A DNA stretch of 64,000 nucleotides from Paenibacillus luteus (GCF_006542765.1 NZ_SKCD01000066.1:186001-250000); one strand, 5' to 3'; positions 1-8,554 are shown, numbered from the stretch's first letter. Notes: generated by a model not told the origin, from the sequence alone. Numbers and translations: made by a program.

Positions 1-186
1 AAGCGCACAGAAAACGCAATTGTCATTCCACCTTCTACGCTTCGTTCGATTGGTTCCCGCACGTATGTGCAGGTTATTGATGCTGAGGGCAAACGCGAGG
101 TGGACGTAGAGGTAGGCCAACAAACCGCAACGCAGGTAGAGATTCTACAAGGTTTGAAGCCAGGGCAGAAAGTCGTAGGTCGATAG
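1..186 (+). CDS. C-terminal end of a membrane-fusion (efflux adaptor) protein, partial
   Basis: The window opens inside this gene; 61 residues and a TAG stop are visible. The sequence is typical of the last beta-barrel and membrane-proximal part of HlyD/MacA-type adaptors: an IPPSTL segment, a strand reading YVQVIDAEGK, then a hydrophilic stretch ending in ILQGLKPGQKVV, which is the usual ending of RND/MacA adaptor subunits. In Gram-positive bacteria such proteins are membrane anchored and pair with MacB-like ABC permeases. The permease gene starts 3 bases after the stop, so this is the first visible gene of an operon running to 5535. The N-terminal part, including signal or anchor, lies outside the window. 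Confidence 0.8.
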   Translation, partial: KRTENAIVIPPSTLRSIGSRTYVQVIDAEGKREVDVEVGQQTATQVEILQGLKPGQKVVGR

Positions 187-189
187 CCG

Positions 190-3111
190 ATGGGGATTCC
201 GCTGTTTCGTTTTTTGTTCCGCAAAATGTGGAACACGCGCTGGCTAACCTTGAGTACGCTGGCGGGTCTGACCTTGGCGGTTGCGTTTGCGACCAGCATA
301 CCGATGTACGCGGATGGCGCGCTCAAGCGAGTCGTTGCTGAATCGCTTCAGCAGAAGAGCGCCGGATTGCCGGCGGGCTCGCTGCTTATGAGGTATCAAT
401 CACCCGCTGGCGGGAAAACGGATTTATCGGCGTTATCGGAGCTTGAACGCTACATTTCTGAAGGCGTACCGAAGGAAATCGGTTTTCCATTTAATACCTT
501 TGTCAATAGCTATTCCATTCGCAGTACGGAGGTTGTCCCGGAGGATTCCACAAAGGTGGATGCGGGCCGCAATCGGCAATTGACCATTATGACCATGTCT
601 GGGCTTGAAGCGAATACGGAACTTACACAGGGCCGTTGGTTCGTCAATGCTGAAGGAGATGGAGACCTGCTCGAAGCGGTTATGTTCGAGGAGGCTATGT
701 ATCGAAATGATGTACATATCGGCGATGTATTTGAATACCCGGTATTCGGCGGTTTAAACCTTACGCTAAGGGTCAAAATCGTCGGAGCGGTTAAGCCGCT
801 CACGGAAACGAGCTCATACTGGTATCAAGGAATGGAGAGCTTGCTGAACACGTTCCAAATCAGCGAGGCTGCATTCGATAAAGTGCTGCTTGCGAAGAAA
901 AACATTCCGCTTCACAATGCCAGCTGGTACTATGCATTTGATCTCTCGCAAATTCAAACGAGCCAGCTTACTCCGCTAGGAAGAACGCTGGAGCGACTGA
1001 ATATCGAATTGTATCAGCGCCTAACCGATACAAGGGTTGAGATTTCCTTTGCTTCCACGCTTACGGAGTTCAAGAAGCAGAGCTTGCAGCTTCAAACACT
1101 GCTGTTTACGCTCGCTGCTCCGATGCTCGCCATGGTCTTCTTCTTTATCGCGATGAATGCAAGGCAGTCGTTGGATAAACAGCGGAGTGATATTGCTGTG
1201 CTGCGAAGCAGGGGAGCGGGCACACGGCAGATTATATGGATTTATCTGCTGGAGGGGCTGTTGCTTGGAAGCTTAGCGCTTGCTAGCGGTCCGTTTATTG
1301 GCTGGTTTATGGCCAAGAGTATTGGGTCCGCCAACGGATTTCTCTCTTTCGTTAACCGTAAGTCGATTCCGGTCGGTTTCTCTACGGAAGCCATGATTGC
1401 AGGCGGAGCTGCAGTATTGCTTGCGCTTCTTGCGACCATTATTCCAGCGGTTATTTATGCCAGATCATCAATTGTTAGCTACAAGCAGGATTTAGCTAGA
1501 TCCGATCGCAAGCCTGTATGGCAGCGCTGGTTTCTTGACGTCTTGCTGCTAGCGGCGGCAGGATATGGCTGGTATATGTTCAACGAACGACAAATGCTGA
1601 CGTTCAAAACGGGAATGACAACGGATCAATTAAACGTTCAGCCGTTTTTGTTCTTTGTACCTGCATTGTCGATCTTTGCGCTTGGGTTATTTTTCTTGCG
1701 TTTGTTTCCATGGCTATTGAAGGTATTCACTTGGCTCGGACGCAAGTTCTTGCCCGTACCGCTTTATTTGACGCTAACTCAGCTATCACGTTCATCCAAG
1801 GGTTACTATCCGCTGATGATTCTGTTGGTGCTTACGCTTGGACTAGGGGTATATAATGCATCGGCAGCCCGAACCATTGATTTGAACTCGACAGAACGGA
1901 CGCTTTATAAGTACGGAGCAGATGTGACGATTCAAACCGTATGGGAAGGCTCAGCTGAAATTACAACGACACCTAGTGGAAACGGTGGAGGAGGAAATGG
2001 CGGCAATGGAGGGGGTTCGGGCGGCGGCTCAGGTGGCGGCGGCACCGGAGGAGGCTCTGGCGGGGGTTCCGGTGGTGGAAGCGGAGGCGGCGGCCAAAGC
2101 GTCCCTACAAAAATGTTGTTCAGTGAGCCTCCGTTTGAGCTATTCCGTTCCCTCGAAGGCGTAGAAGCGGCAGCACGTGTATTGCAAGCGAAAGGCAGTG
2201 TCGTTATCTCAGGCAAGTCTATCGGCCAAGGCACGATCATGGGAATTGATAACGTTGATTTTGCCAAAGTAGGCTGGTTCCGCAATGATCTTTACGCTGC
2301 TCACCCTTATTATTATTTAAATAATTTAGGGGTTTACGAGAACGCTGCACTTATTCCATCAAAGGTTGCAGAGAAATATCAGCTGAAGCTAGGCGATCCG
2401 GTATCCGTTGGTTTTACAGAGGGCAAGGTGGACTTTATCGTTGTAGGAATACTGCCATATTGGCCTAGTCAATATCCGGATAAATCACCATTCATAATTA
2501 CGAATTTGGATTATATTTACGACCAGATTCCGCTTATTCCATACGAGGTATGGCTGAAGATGGAGCCGGATGCGAAGGTAGCGCCGATCGTTGATGAGCT
2601 TCAAAAGGCGGGTGTCGAGATTGCGGCCATTAAGGACGTTAGAAGCGAGCTGATTTCTCAATCCAAGCTGCCAACAAGAGGCGGAGTTTTTGGTATTTTG
2701 AGCTTGGGCTTCCTCGTCTCGGTAGTTATCACTTTAGCCGGATATGTCCTTTTCTGGTTCTTCAATTTATCTGGACGTGTCGTACAATTCGGGGTATTGC
2801 GAGCAATGGGATTGTCCCGCAGGCAGCTTACAGGGATGCTGCTGCTGGAGCAGCTATTTACGGCTGGTTTGGCAATAGGACTGGGCGTATTGATTGGGAA
2901 GGCAGTCAGCTTGTTATTTCTGCCGTTTCTGCAAACAACAGAAAATGTTGCGGAAACCGTACCTCCTTTCCGGGTTATCTTCGAAGCGAGCGATACGAAT
3001 CAATTGTTTATTGTAGTCGGATTTATGATGCTGATTGGCGCAATGCTGCTCTTCCTGCATATCCGCAGACTTAAAGTGCATCAAGCTGTCAAGATGGGAG
3101 AAGAACGATGA
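190..3111 (+). CDS. FtsX-like ABC transporter permease (MacB-type, 973 aa)
   Basis: Large membrane permease with two FtsX-type halves. A membrane segment near residues 18-38 is followed by a long extracytoplasmic domain to about residue 300, three or more helices at about 303-430, more helices at 450-560, a second extracytoplasmic domain, and three C-terminal helices from about 835. The region SDIAVLRSRGAG is the usual FtsX cytoplasmic motif, repeated at the C-terminus as FGVLRAMGLSRRQL. The second external domain contains a Gly/Ser/Asn-only linker at residues 596-636. Family knowledge: such permeases do not form a channel but transmit ATPase movement across the membrane. No good Shine-Dalgarno is seen before the ATG at 190, so coupling to the upstream gene is likely; the stop overlaps the next start (ATGA). 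Confidence 0.88.
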   Translation: MGIPLFRFLFRKMWNTRWLTLSTLAGLTLAVAFATSIPMYADGALKRVVAESLQQKSAGLPAGSLLMRYQSPAGGKTDLSALSELERYISEGVPKEIGFPFNTFVNSYSIRSTEVVPEDSTKVDAGRNRQLTIMTMSGLEANTELTQGRWFVNAEGDGDLLEAVMFEEAMYRNDVHIGDVFEYPVFGGLNLTLRVKIVGAVKPLTETSSYWYQGMESLLNTFQISEAAFDKVLLAKKNIPLHNASWYYAFDLSQIQTSQLTPLGRTLERLNIELYQRLTDTRVEISFASTLTEFKKQSLQLQTLLFTLAAPMLAMVFFFIAMNARQSLDKQRSDIAVLRSRGAGTRQIIWIYLLEGLLLGSLALASGPFIGWFMAKSIGSANGFLSFVNRKSIPVGFSTEAMIAGGAAVLLALLATIIPAVIYARSSIVSYKQDLARSDRKPVWQRWFLDVLLLAAAGYGWYMFNERQMLTFKTGMTTDQLNVQPFLFFVPALSIFALGLFFLRLFPWLLKVFTWLGRKFLPVPLYLTLTQLSRSSKGYYPLMILLVLTLGLGVYNASAARTIDLNSTERTLYKYGADVTIQTVWEGSAEITTTPSGNGGGGNGGNGGGSGGGSGGGGTGGGSGGGSGGGSGGGGQSVPTKMLFSEPPFELFRSLEGVEAAARVLQAKGSVVISGKSIGQGTIMGIDNVDFAKVGWFRNDLYAAHPYYYLNNLGVYENAALIPSKVAEKYQLKLGDPVSVGFTEGKVDFIVVGILPYWPSQYPDKSPFIITNLDYIYDQIPLIPYEVWLKMEPDAKVAPIVDELQKAGVEIAAIKDVRSELISQSKLPTRGGVFGILSLGFLVSVVITLAGYVLFWFFNLSGRVVQFGVLRAMGLSRRQLTGMLLLEQLFTAGLAIGLGVLIGKAVSLLFLPFLQTTENVAETVPPFRVIFEASDTNQLFIVVGFMMLIGAMLLFLHIRRLKVHQAVKMGEER

Positions 3112-4022
3112 CAACAGCGATGATCGATTGCGAGGGTCTGGTAAAAATCTATAAGACCGATGATCTGGAGGTCGTCGCCTTGCAAGGCTTGAACTTAAAA
3201 GTACACGAAGGCGAACTGATGGCGATCATCGGCAACAGCGGCAGCGGAAAATCGACGCTGCTCAATACGCTGGGCGGTCTTGACCGCCCTTCTGCCGGAC
3301 AGGTGCATGTAGGGCCCTGGGATCTGCTCAAAATTACCGAAGAGGATCTTGTGAAATACAAGAGAGAAACGGTAGGCTTCATTTGGCAGAACAATGCCCG
3401 TAACCTCCTTCCCTATCTGTCAGCACTCGAGAACGTAGAAATGCCGATGATGCTCTCGGGCAAAGTGGATCGCCCTTACGCGAAGCAGCTGCTGGAATGG
3501 GTCGGTTTGAAGGAGCGCATGCACAACAAGCTTCATCAGCTGTCCGGGGGCGAGCAGCAAAGGGTAGCGATAGCGATTTCGTTATCTAATCGTCCCAAGC
3601 TCTTGCTTGCCGATGAGCCTACAGGCTCAGTTGATACGGCAACATCCGATTTAATTATGGGGATTTTTAGAAGGCTTAACCGCGAGATTGGCATTACGAT
3701 TGTCATTGTTACGCATGATTTGACGCTTGCCGGCAAGGTCGATCGGGTAGTTGCCATTCGCGATGGATTGACGAGTACAGAGTTTATCAAACGTAATCCG
3801 AACATTAATCCTGATGGGGGTGAGGCCGAGCTTCCGGCTGCTGCCAGCGGACTGCAATCGGTGCATGAGGCATATGTCGTCGTTGATCGGGTCGGACGGT
3901 TACAAGTACCCAAAGAGTATTTAACAGCTCTAAACATTAAGGACAAAGCAACTATGGAATTTGACGGTGAGCGGATCATTATAACTCCGCCAAAATCATT
4001 GGAGGTTAAATCGGATGAATAA
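3108..4022 (+). CDS. ABC transporter ATP-binding protein with AbrB-like C-terminal tail
   Basis: The first 225 residues are a LolD/MacB-class ATPase: Walker A GNSGSGKST, signature LSGGEQQR, Walker B LLLADEPTG, and the switch histidine in VTHD. The protein is about 80 residues longer than usual for the class. The extra tail, at about 252-296, reads like a SpoVT/AbrB swapped hairpin: a beta strand, then VDRVGRLQVPKEYLTALNI and a strand pair ending IIITPP. That resembles the G-R-x-x-[IV]-P-K-E-x-x-x-x-L-x-I core of AbrB and MazE-like proteins. The function of the tail is unknown; it may dimerise the ATPase or bind a partner. The gene overlaps the permease by 4 bases and the next gene by 8, showing one translationally coupled operon. 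Confidence 0.9.
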   Translation: MTTAMIDCEGLVKIYKTDDLEVVALQGLNLKVHEGELMAIIGNSGSGKSTLLNTLGGLDRPSAGQVHVGPWDLLKITEEDLVKYKRETVGFIWQNNARNLLPYLSALENVEMPMMLSGKVDRPYAKQLLEWVGLKERMHNKLHQLSGGEQQRVAIAISLSNRPKLLLADEPTGSVDTATSDLIMGIFRRLNREIGITIVIVTHDLTLAGKVDRVVAIRDGLTSTEFIKRNPNINPDGGEAELPAAASGLQSVHEAYVVVDRVGRLQVPKEYLTALNIKDKATMEFDGERIIITPPKSLEVKSDE

Positions 4023-5535
4023 CAAACGAATGTCAGGAATGCGTTTACGCAAATTTACTTTAGTGAGCCTAACGCTTGCGCTGCTTGTTGGTTTGCTTGC
4101 AGCTTGCAGCAGCGGCTCTGATGAATCTGCAGAGAAACGGGTACTCCGGATTGGCGTTCTTTACGGTGGATCAGACAACGAGCCTTATTTCCGCCAACAG
4201 TATACAGATATGTACGAAATGTCTCATCCGAATATTGAATTTGAAATCGTGGGCGCCATTAATTACGACGAGCAGCGCTTTGAACAAACGGATTCATCGA
4301 AGCCGATCCCGCAGGCTGATCCGTATGAGAAAATGAAAGAAATGCTTAACGGTCAAAACCCTGTAGACGTTATTGTACTGGACTACAACATGCTTCGCCG
4401 GTTCACGCAGGATAATCTGCTCCAACCACTTGATCCGCTTGTAGCCCAAGATAAATTCGACTTGAGCGATTATGTTCCGACGGTTATTGAGGGTATCAAA
4501 TCCGCAGGTGATGGCACTTTGTATGCCTTGACGCCAACGTTCAGTTCATCCGCACTCTTTTATAACAAAAAATTGTTTTCAGACGCTGGAGTGACGCCTC
4601 CGACGGACAAAATGCAATGGTCGGAAGTACTCAACGTAGCTCGTCAGGTTGCTAAAGGCGAAGGAGAGGACCGTAATTTCGGATTCTCATTCAACCGCTG
4701 GGCTTCAGATGGCTTTAATAACTCACAGGTATACAGCCAAGCATTGCAGTTGAAAATGTTTGATGACAAAGGCGAGAAAATGCTCGTTAACAGCGATCAA
4801 TGGGAAGAGGTTTGGAGTACTGTAGCCTCGCTGGAAAAGGATGCAATCACGCCAACGCAGGAGTTCATGAACAAATTGTATGAAAAGCAAAGCGCTGAGG
4901 GCGGCAATGATCCGTTTTATGGTGATTTGTTTATTAAAGGCAAAGTAGCCATGACGATTGGAGATTATGGTTACATTAATGAATTGAAAAAAGCGTCGGA
5001 TAACGCATCTAAAATTAAAGATTTCGAAATGGTAGACTGGGATGTTGTAACGGTGCCGGTCAGCCCGACTGATCCTGACGTTGGCGGAAGCATTTCGCTT
5101 AGTCAACTTATGGGTATTAACAGCAAAGCGCAAAACGATAAAGATGCTTGGGATTTCATTAAATATTCAAACAGCAAGGAATGGGCGAAGCTAAAATCAA
5201 GAAGTCTTTATGAAATGGTTGCACGTAAAGAGTTCCTAACGCCAATTGGCGGTATGCAATACAATATCGATGCTTTTACTTCTTTGAAGCCATTGCCGCC
5301 ATCCAGCACGGATAGCGAGAAAATTTACCGTGACAATCCAGGCGTATGGGAAGCACAGCAACCAGGCTATGAGCTGTTCCAGGAAGTGGTTAAAGGAACC
5401 AAGACTGCACGCGAGGCGCTTGCCGAGTGGGAAACCAAAGGCAACGCAGTGCTTGAGAGAATTAAAAACAATCCGACCGGTGGAGGTGTGACTGACGGCG
5501 GAGGCGGCATCGAAATTATGCCGGTTCCTAGATAA
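4015..5535 (+). CDS. Extracellular solute-binding lipoprotein (family 1) in an exporter operon
   Basis: The N-terminus has a basic, hydrophobic signal peptide with a lipobox ending LLAACSS, so the mature protein is lipid anchored to the outer face of the membrane. The remainder looks like a family 1 (sugar-type) binding protein: PVDVIVLDYNMLRRF, LQPLDPLVAQDKF, and LTPTFSSSALFYNKKLF, which matches the usual hinge and lobe motif of these proteins. A Gly-rich tail (TGGGVTDGGGGIE) ends it. It overlaps the ATPase gene by 8 bases. This is odd: binding proteins usually serve importers, whereas the three genes before it look like a MacAB-like exporter or mechanotransmission complex. What it binds cannot be read from the sequence. 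Confidence 0.85.
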   Translation: MNNKRMSGMRLRKFTLVSLTLALLVGLLAACSSGSDESAEKRVLRIGVLYGGSDNEPYFRQQYTDMYEMSHPNIEFEIVGAINYDEQRFEQTDSSKPIPQADPYEKMKEMLNGQNPVDVIVLDYNMLRRFTQDNLLQPLDPLVAQDKFDLSDYVPTVIEGIKSAGDGTLYALTPTFSSSALFYNKKLFSDAGVTPPTDKMQWSEVLNVARQVAKGEGEDRNFGFSFNRWASDGFNNSQVYSQALQLKMFDDKGEKMLVNSDQWEEVWSTVASLEKDAITPTQEFMNKLYEKQSAEGGNDPFYGDLFIKGKVAMTIGDYGYINELKKASDNASKIKDFEMVDWDVVTVPVSPTDPDVGGSISLSQLMGINSKAQNDKDAWDFIKYSNSKEWAKLKSRSLYEMVARKEFLTPIGGMQYNIDAFTSLKPLPPSSTDSEKIYRDNPGVWEAQQPGYELFQEVVKGTKTAREALAEWETKGNAVLERIKNNPTGGGVTDGGGGIEIMPVPR

Positions 5536-5550
5536 CCAGCAGCAACACAG

Positions 5551-5588
5551 AAAGCCCTTAAACGACAGAAATGTCGTTTAAGGGCTTT
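5551..5588. terminator. Strong bidirectional rho-independent terminator
   Basis: A perfect 17-bp stem (AAAGCCCTTAAACGACA and its complement) closes on a GAAA loop, with T-rich flanks on both sides. It sits between the convergent binding-protein gene and the 2H phosphoesterase gene and can serve both. Confidence 0.93.
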
Positions 5589-5611
5589 TATTTATATCGA
5601 TGATGTTTTCC

Positions 5612-6124
5612 TCATCCTCTTAGCAGAAACGACTGATAGGCGGTCCAGGAGCCGTTATCGGTCTGATAAAGCAAATGGATGCGATCAATTTTCGTCAGCA
5701 GGTCGATCGATTGCATTCGGAGGTTCCCATATAAATCATGCAGCTCATCAGCTGACAATTCTTGCCCAATGGTAACGTGGGGAGTGTACACGTACTTTGG
5801 GGATGCTACGGTTAAAGGACCGCTGCAGATCGCCGATTGAAGCTTCTCCATGCCAGTTGTATCTTGCAGCGCGAGATAGAGAACATGACTTACAGGATAG
5901 AAAGTCGAGACACGGTTGAGGGATATCGTGAATGGCGGCATTGCTGAAGTCACTTGCTCCAGATGGGCGACGGTGTGCTGCAGCTGCTCCTCGGACCATT
6001 CCTTCGCCTCTCTTAAAGTCAAGTGAGCGGGAATGGAGGCATAATGAGGATCATGCCGTCTTCGCCAGCTATTAGCGATGTCCTGAACATGTTTTTCCGG
6101 GAAAGCGACGATTCCATATAACAT
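5612..6124 (-). CDS. 2H phosphoesterase / 2'-5' RNA ligase family protein (YjcG-like)
   Basis: 170 residues with the two HxT motifs that define the 2H superfamily: HLTL near residue 34 and HVTI near residue 116. The spacing and overall length fit the YjcG-like bacterial branch, whose members are presumed to cleave or ligate 2',5'- or cyclic phosphodiester bonds in RNA or nucleotides. The natural substrate is not known for this branch. The start MLYGIVAFPEKHVQDIANSW is typical for the family. The gene stands alone, convergent with the transporter operon. Confidence 0.8.
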   Translation of the reverse strand: MLYGIVAFPEKHVQDIANSWRRRHDPHYASIPAHLTLREAKEWSEEQLQHTVAHLEQVTSAMPPFTISLNRVSTFYPVSHVLYLALQDTTGMEKLQSAICSGPLTVASPKYVYTPHVTIGQELSADELHDLYGNLRMQSIDLLTKIDRIHLLYQTDNGSWTAYQSFLLRG

Positions 6125-6376
6125 GGTGCTCAGCTCCTTCGTATTGGCCTAATTTGAGTATACCCGATTTGCATGAATAATAAGAGTTCATAAGCGTGAT
6201 GTGAAATAGGGAGCGGGATTAGGAGCAATGTGCTTCTTTTGCTGGCATGCTCTTCTTATAATAAGGATTCCATTGGTTCGCTTGTATTATCCGTATTTTG
6301 GGGTATTCTAATGGCTACAACCTTTGTTAATGCGGCTTAGCGGCTGCTTATCTTATCAGACAGCGGAGGGAATAGG

Positions 6377-6541
6377 ATGAGATGGATATACTGGGTTCGC
6401 CTATATGAGTCGAAGTTTCAAGCGGGATGTCTCGTTAGAAGAATGGAAAATGATTGGTGGGTATACGGGTACGAATGTCCGCGTGAAATCGAGGTTTTTC
6501 GGTCGCGGAAAGGACGTTTTGGCGTGAGGTATATTCCGTGA
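6377..6541 (+). CDS. Small basic hypothetical protein (54 aa)
   Basis: An ATG at 6377 is preceded at 6 bases by GGAGGG, a good ribosome binding site, and opens a 54-codon frame ending in TGA at 6541. The product is rich in aromatic and basic residues (MRWIYWVRLYESKFQAG..., later NDWWVYGYECP and VFRSRKGRFGVRYIP). No family is recognised and there is no signal peptide or clear membrane segment. It ends about 30 bases before the tRNA promoter. Support rests on the RBS and the compact single-domain look only. Confidence 0.45.
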   Translation: MRWIYWVRLYESKFQAGCLVRRMENDWWVYGYECPREIEVFRSRKGRFGVRYIP

Positions 6542-6574
6542 AAAATAAAGAAAAAATAAATTAGCATATTTTGC

Positions 6575-6604
6575 TTGACTTAAAACACCTCCATATAGTA
6601 TATT
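6575..6604 (+). promoter_or_regulatory. Promoter of the tRNA cluster
   Basis: TTGACT at 6575-6580 and TATATT at 6599-6604 with an 18-base spacer, about 45 bases upstream of the first tRNA. Confidence 0.6.
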
Positions 6605-6650
6605 ATTTTATGTCGCCATTTCAAGAAGCTTTGCTCAAATGGATATACGT

Positions 6651-6727
<77 letters not shown>

Positions 6728-6764
6728 ACCTTTCGATGAATACGTTGAAATAGACGTTTTTCGA

Positions 6765-6841
6765 GGGCCCTTAGCTCAGTTGGTTAGAGCGGTCGGCTCA
6801 TAACCGATTGGTCGGGGGTTCGAGTCCCTCAGGGCCCACCA
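6765..6841 (+). tRNA. tRNA-Ile2 (CAT, lysidine-type)
   Basis: 77-nt cloverleaf with encoded CCA and anticodon CAT. It lacks initiator features (position 1 G pairs with C72). Its D-arm and T-arm (AGCTCAGTTGGTTAGAGC, GGGGTTCGAGTCCC) resemble Bacillus tRNA-Ile with TilS-modified CAT rather than elongator tRNA-Met. It would read AUA codons. Elongator Met is the alternative. Confidence 0.8.
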
Positions 6842-6862
6842 TAAGCAAAACCTTCACAACAT

Positions 6863-6948
6863 GCCGGGGTGGCGGAACTGGCAGACGCACAGGACTTAAA
6901 ATCCTGCGGTGGGTGACCACCGTACGGGTTCGATTCCCGTCCTCGGCA
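6863..6948 (+). tRNA. tRNA-Leu (TAA)
   Basis: 86-nt class II tRNA with a long variable arm (CGGTGGGTGACCACCG) and anticodon TAA inside ACTTAAAATCC. The acceptor stem GCCGGGG pairs with CCTCGGC with one G-T. CCA is not encoded, unlike the two preceding tRNAs. Confidence 0.93.
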
Positions 6949-7048
6949 TACCTCGAAAGCCTGGAGCTTTCACGAAGTACATAAGCGTTATATTTATATG
7001 AATCTCATACATAGTAATGTGTACTCATGATTCATGTAAAAGCTGAAT

Positions 7049-7100
7049 AACCTCCTTTGTAGCATCTGGCTAGATCAGATACTAACGAAGGAGGTTTTTT
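7049..7100 (+). terminator. Terminator of the tRNA operon
   Basis: AACCTCCTT... pairs with ...GAAGGAGGTT followed by a T run; a smaller ATCTG/CAGAT hairpin sits in the loop. It lies about 100 bases after tRNA-Leu. Confidence 0.8.
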
Positions 7101-7272
7101 CGTTGTCTAAAGAATATAGTATTGATAAATCAACATATAGTTAATACAATCAACATTGGGCAGCACCGAGCTGCATGAAATTATGTGTATATAATTTTAT
7201 ATGGGACATATTACCTATTCTATCGTATAATTGTTGAAAAAGGTCAAAGTAATAGAACCGGGGGAATAAGTA

Positions 7273-7668
7273 ATGAATGCAGGTTTTTGGATTAGGTTTG
7301 GAGCGGGTTTATTAGATGGAATTATTGTAGGTATACCTTTGGCGGTTATTTCGTTGCTCATTTCGGGTTCAATGGAAGGCTCGAATTATATAACAGAATC
7401 GCTTTCTTTTTTGTATTCCCTGCTGATTCCTGTTTTCTGGAAGGGATTCACGATTGGTAAACGGATTTGTGGCATCAAGATTCAAAAACTCGACGGTACG
7501 CCTCCTGGTATTGGTACGATGCTTCTGCGTCATCTGCTTTGCAGTCTCATCTATGCGGTGACATTAGGAATTGCGGCTATCGTAAGCGCGTTTATGGTCG
7601 GTCTGCGTGAGGATAAACGGGCAATTCACGATTTAATAGCTGGAACCGAAGTTGTGTATAGCGAATAA
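7273..7668 (+). CDS. RDD family membrane protein
   Basis: 131 residues. It shows the RDD-family layout: an N-terminal R (FWIRFGAGLLDGIIV) with the two Asp-type positions, membrane helices at about 10-32, 48-62 and 85-110, the loop KGFTIGKRICGIKIQ, and a C-terminal D-x-R-x-x-H-D-L-x-x-G-T (DKRAIHDLIAGTEVV). RDD proteins are small membrane proteins; some have been linked to ion or compatible-solute transport, but no activity can be assigned here. RBS GGGGGAA lies before the ATG. A terminator follows closely, so this is a single-gene unit. Confidence 0.85.
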   Translation: MNAGFWIRFGAGLLDGIIVGIPLAVISLLISGSMEGSNYITESLSFLYSLLIPVFWKGFTIGKRICGIKIQKLDGTPPGIGTMLLRHLLCSLIYAVTLGIAAIVSAFMVGLREDKRAIHDLIAGTEVVYSE

Positions 7669-7683
7669 CTTTTTACAAGCAGG

Positions 7684-7714
7684 CCTGCTGTATATCCTTA
7701 CAGTAGGTTTTTTT
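7684..7714 (+). terminator. Rho-independent terminator after the RDD gene
   Basis: CCTGCTGTA pairs with TACAGTAGG, followed by seven T. It starts 15 bases after the stop codon. Confidence 0.85.
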
Positions 7715-7825
7715 CATGGCTATAAAAGTAATCAAGCGTTATGGTTTTGCATTCTCTATTTTGGATGAAGTAAACTATAATGAAGGAACAGATGAAAAAG
7801 TGTCTTTAGGGAAGCAGGTGAAGGA

Positions 7826-8311
7826 ATGAACCAGCAGGAGAACAAGGAGTCGTTACTGAGACAAAGCGCGCGCCGGTTATATGCGGAAGTATTCTCCTTA
7901 AAGGATACGCTGTATAATGATCTGCTGAATCGCTTTAAGGATGATGCGTCCATTTTAGAAAAAGCAGAGCAGTGGAAGCTGGGCATCATGACTGCTTCTA
8001 TTGCGACAGCCTTATATAGCAAGGTGCTGGCAGGGAGCAAGGAGTTTCCTTATATTTATTCTTATCTAACGGTAAAACTAAACGCCGAACATCCAGAGGG
8101 GGAAGCGGCGTTTGAGGATTGCATGGGTGCGATCTCCAAGCTTCTGAATGATGCCGAATATCACGCGGGGGCATTTTCAGAAGGACTGGCGCTGTGGCTG
8201 TATTTTAGCATACGAGGAAGAGAAACGTTTGTGGAGGAAGAGACGCTGCCCTATCTGCTAGCCGGACAGTATATTAATCAATCCTTCCACAATTGGTTTG
8301 ATAAGCAATAG
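7826..8311 (+). CDS. Conserved-looking hypothetical protein (161 aa)
   Basis: Soluble, mostly helical protein, with no signal peptide or membrane segment. The N-terminal third is amphipathic and coiled-coil-like (KESLLRQSARRLYAEVFSLKDTLYNDLL); a compact helical region follows (AEQWKLGIMTASIATALYSKVL; AEYHAGAFSEGLALWLYFSIRG). I do not recognise the family. The start is supported by AGGTGAAGG directly upstream. The gene is monocistronic, with a terminator before it and one after it. Confidence 0.75.
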   Translation: MNQQENKESLLRQSARRLYAEVFSLKDTLYNDLLNRFKDDASILEKAEQWKLGIMTASIATALYSKVLAGSKEFPYIYSYLTVKLNAEHPEGEAAFEDCMGAISKLLNDAEYHAGAFSEGLALWLYFSIRGRETFVEEETLPYLLAGQYINQSFHNWFDKQ

Positions 8312-8368
8312 TTAAAGGCAACAGCGTAGTCGACTAGGTTAGATGCATACATGAAAGGTTTGAAAAAT

Positions 8369-8419
8369 AGCGGATACAAGGCTCTCGTAAGAGTAGTCCT
8401 TGCTTCCGCTGTTTTTTTT
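8369..8419 (+). terminator. Rho-independent terminator
   Basis: AGCGGATACAAGG pairs imperfectly with CCTTGCTTCCGCT around a CTCTCGTAAGAG inner hairpin, followed by eight T. Confidence 0.85.
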
Positions 8420-8540
8420 ATGCCATATTTGTTTACTAAGGTCTGTTAGCTTCCGTTCGTTTTTTCTTTTTATATTTTTCGCATTGATTAGACAGAGCTT
8501 ATCTCATAGAATGATTAGAGAAAGCGCTTAACTTGATTTG

Positions 8541-8554
8541 TGAACGCGTTTACA
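8541..8554. promoter_or_regulatory. Candidate cre (CcpA) operator upstream of the carbohydrate regulator
   Basis: Read on the minus strand, TGTAAACGCGTTCA matches 13 of 14 positions of the cre consensus TGWAARCGYTWNCW. A weaker second palindrome, AGAAAGCGCTTAAC, lies at 8519-8532. Both sit 65-100 bases before the ATG of the AraC-type regulator, where a promoter is expected. A LacI-family repressor other than CcpA is the alternative reader. Confidence 0.6.

Noticed and set aside
1932..2285. 117-codon Pro-rich frame on the minus strand
   Set aside because: It is the reverse shadow of the Gly-rich linker of the permease gene; no RBS.
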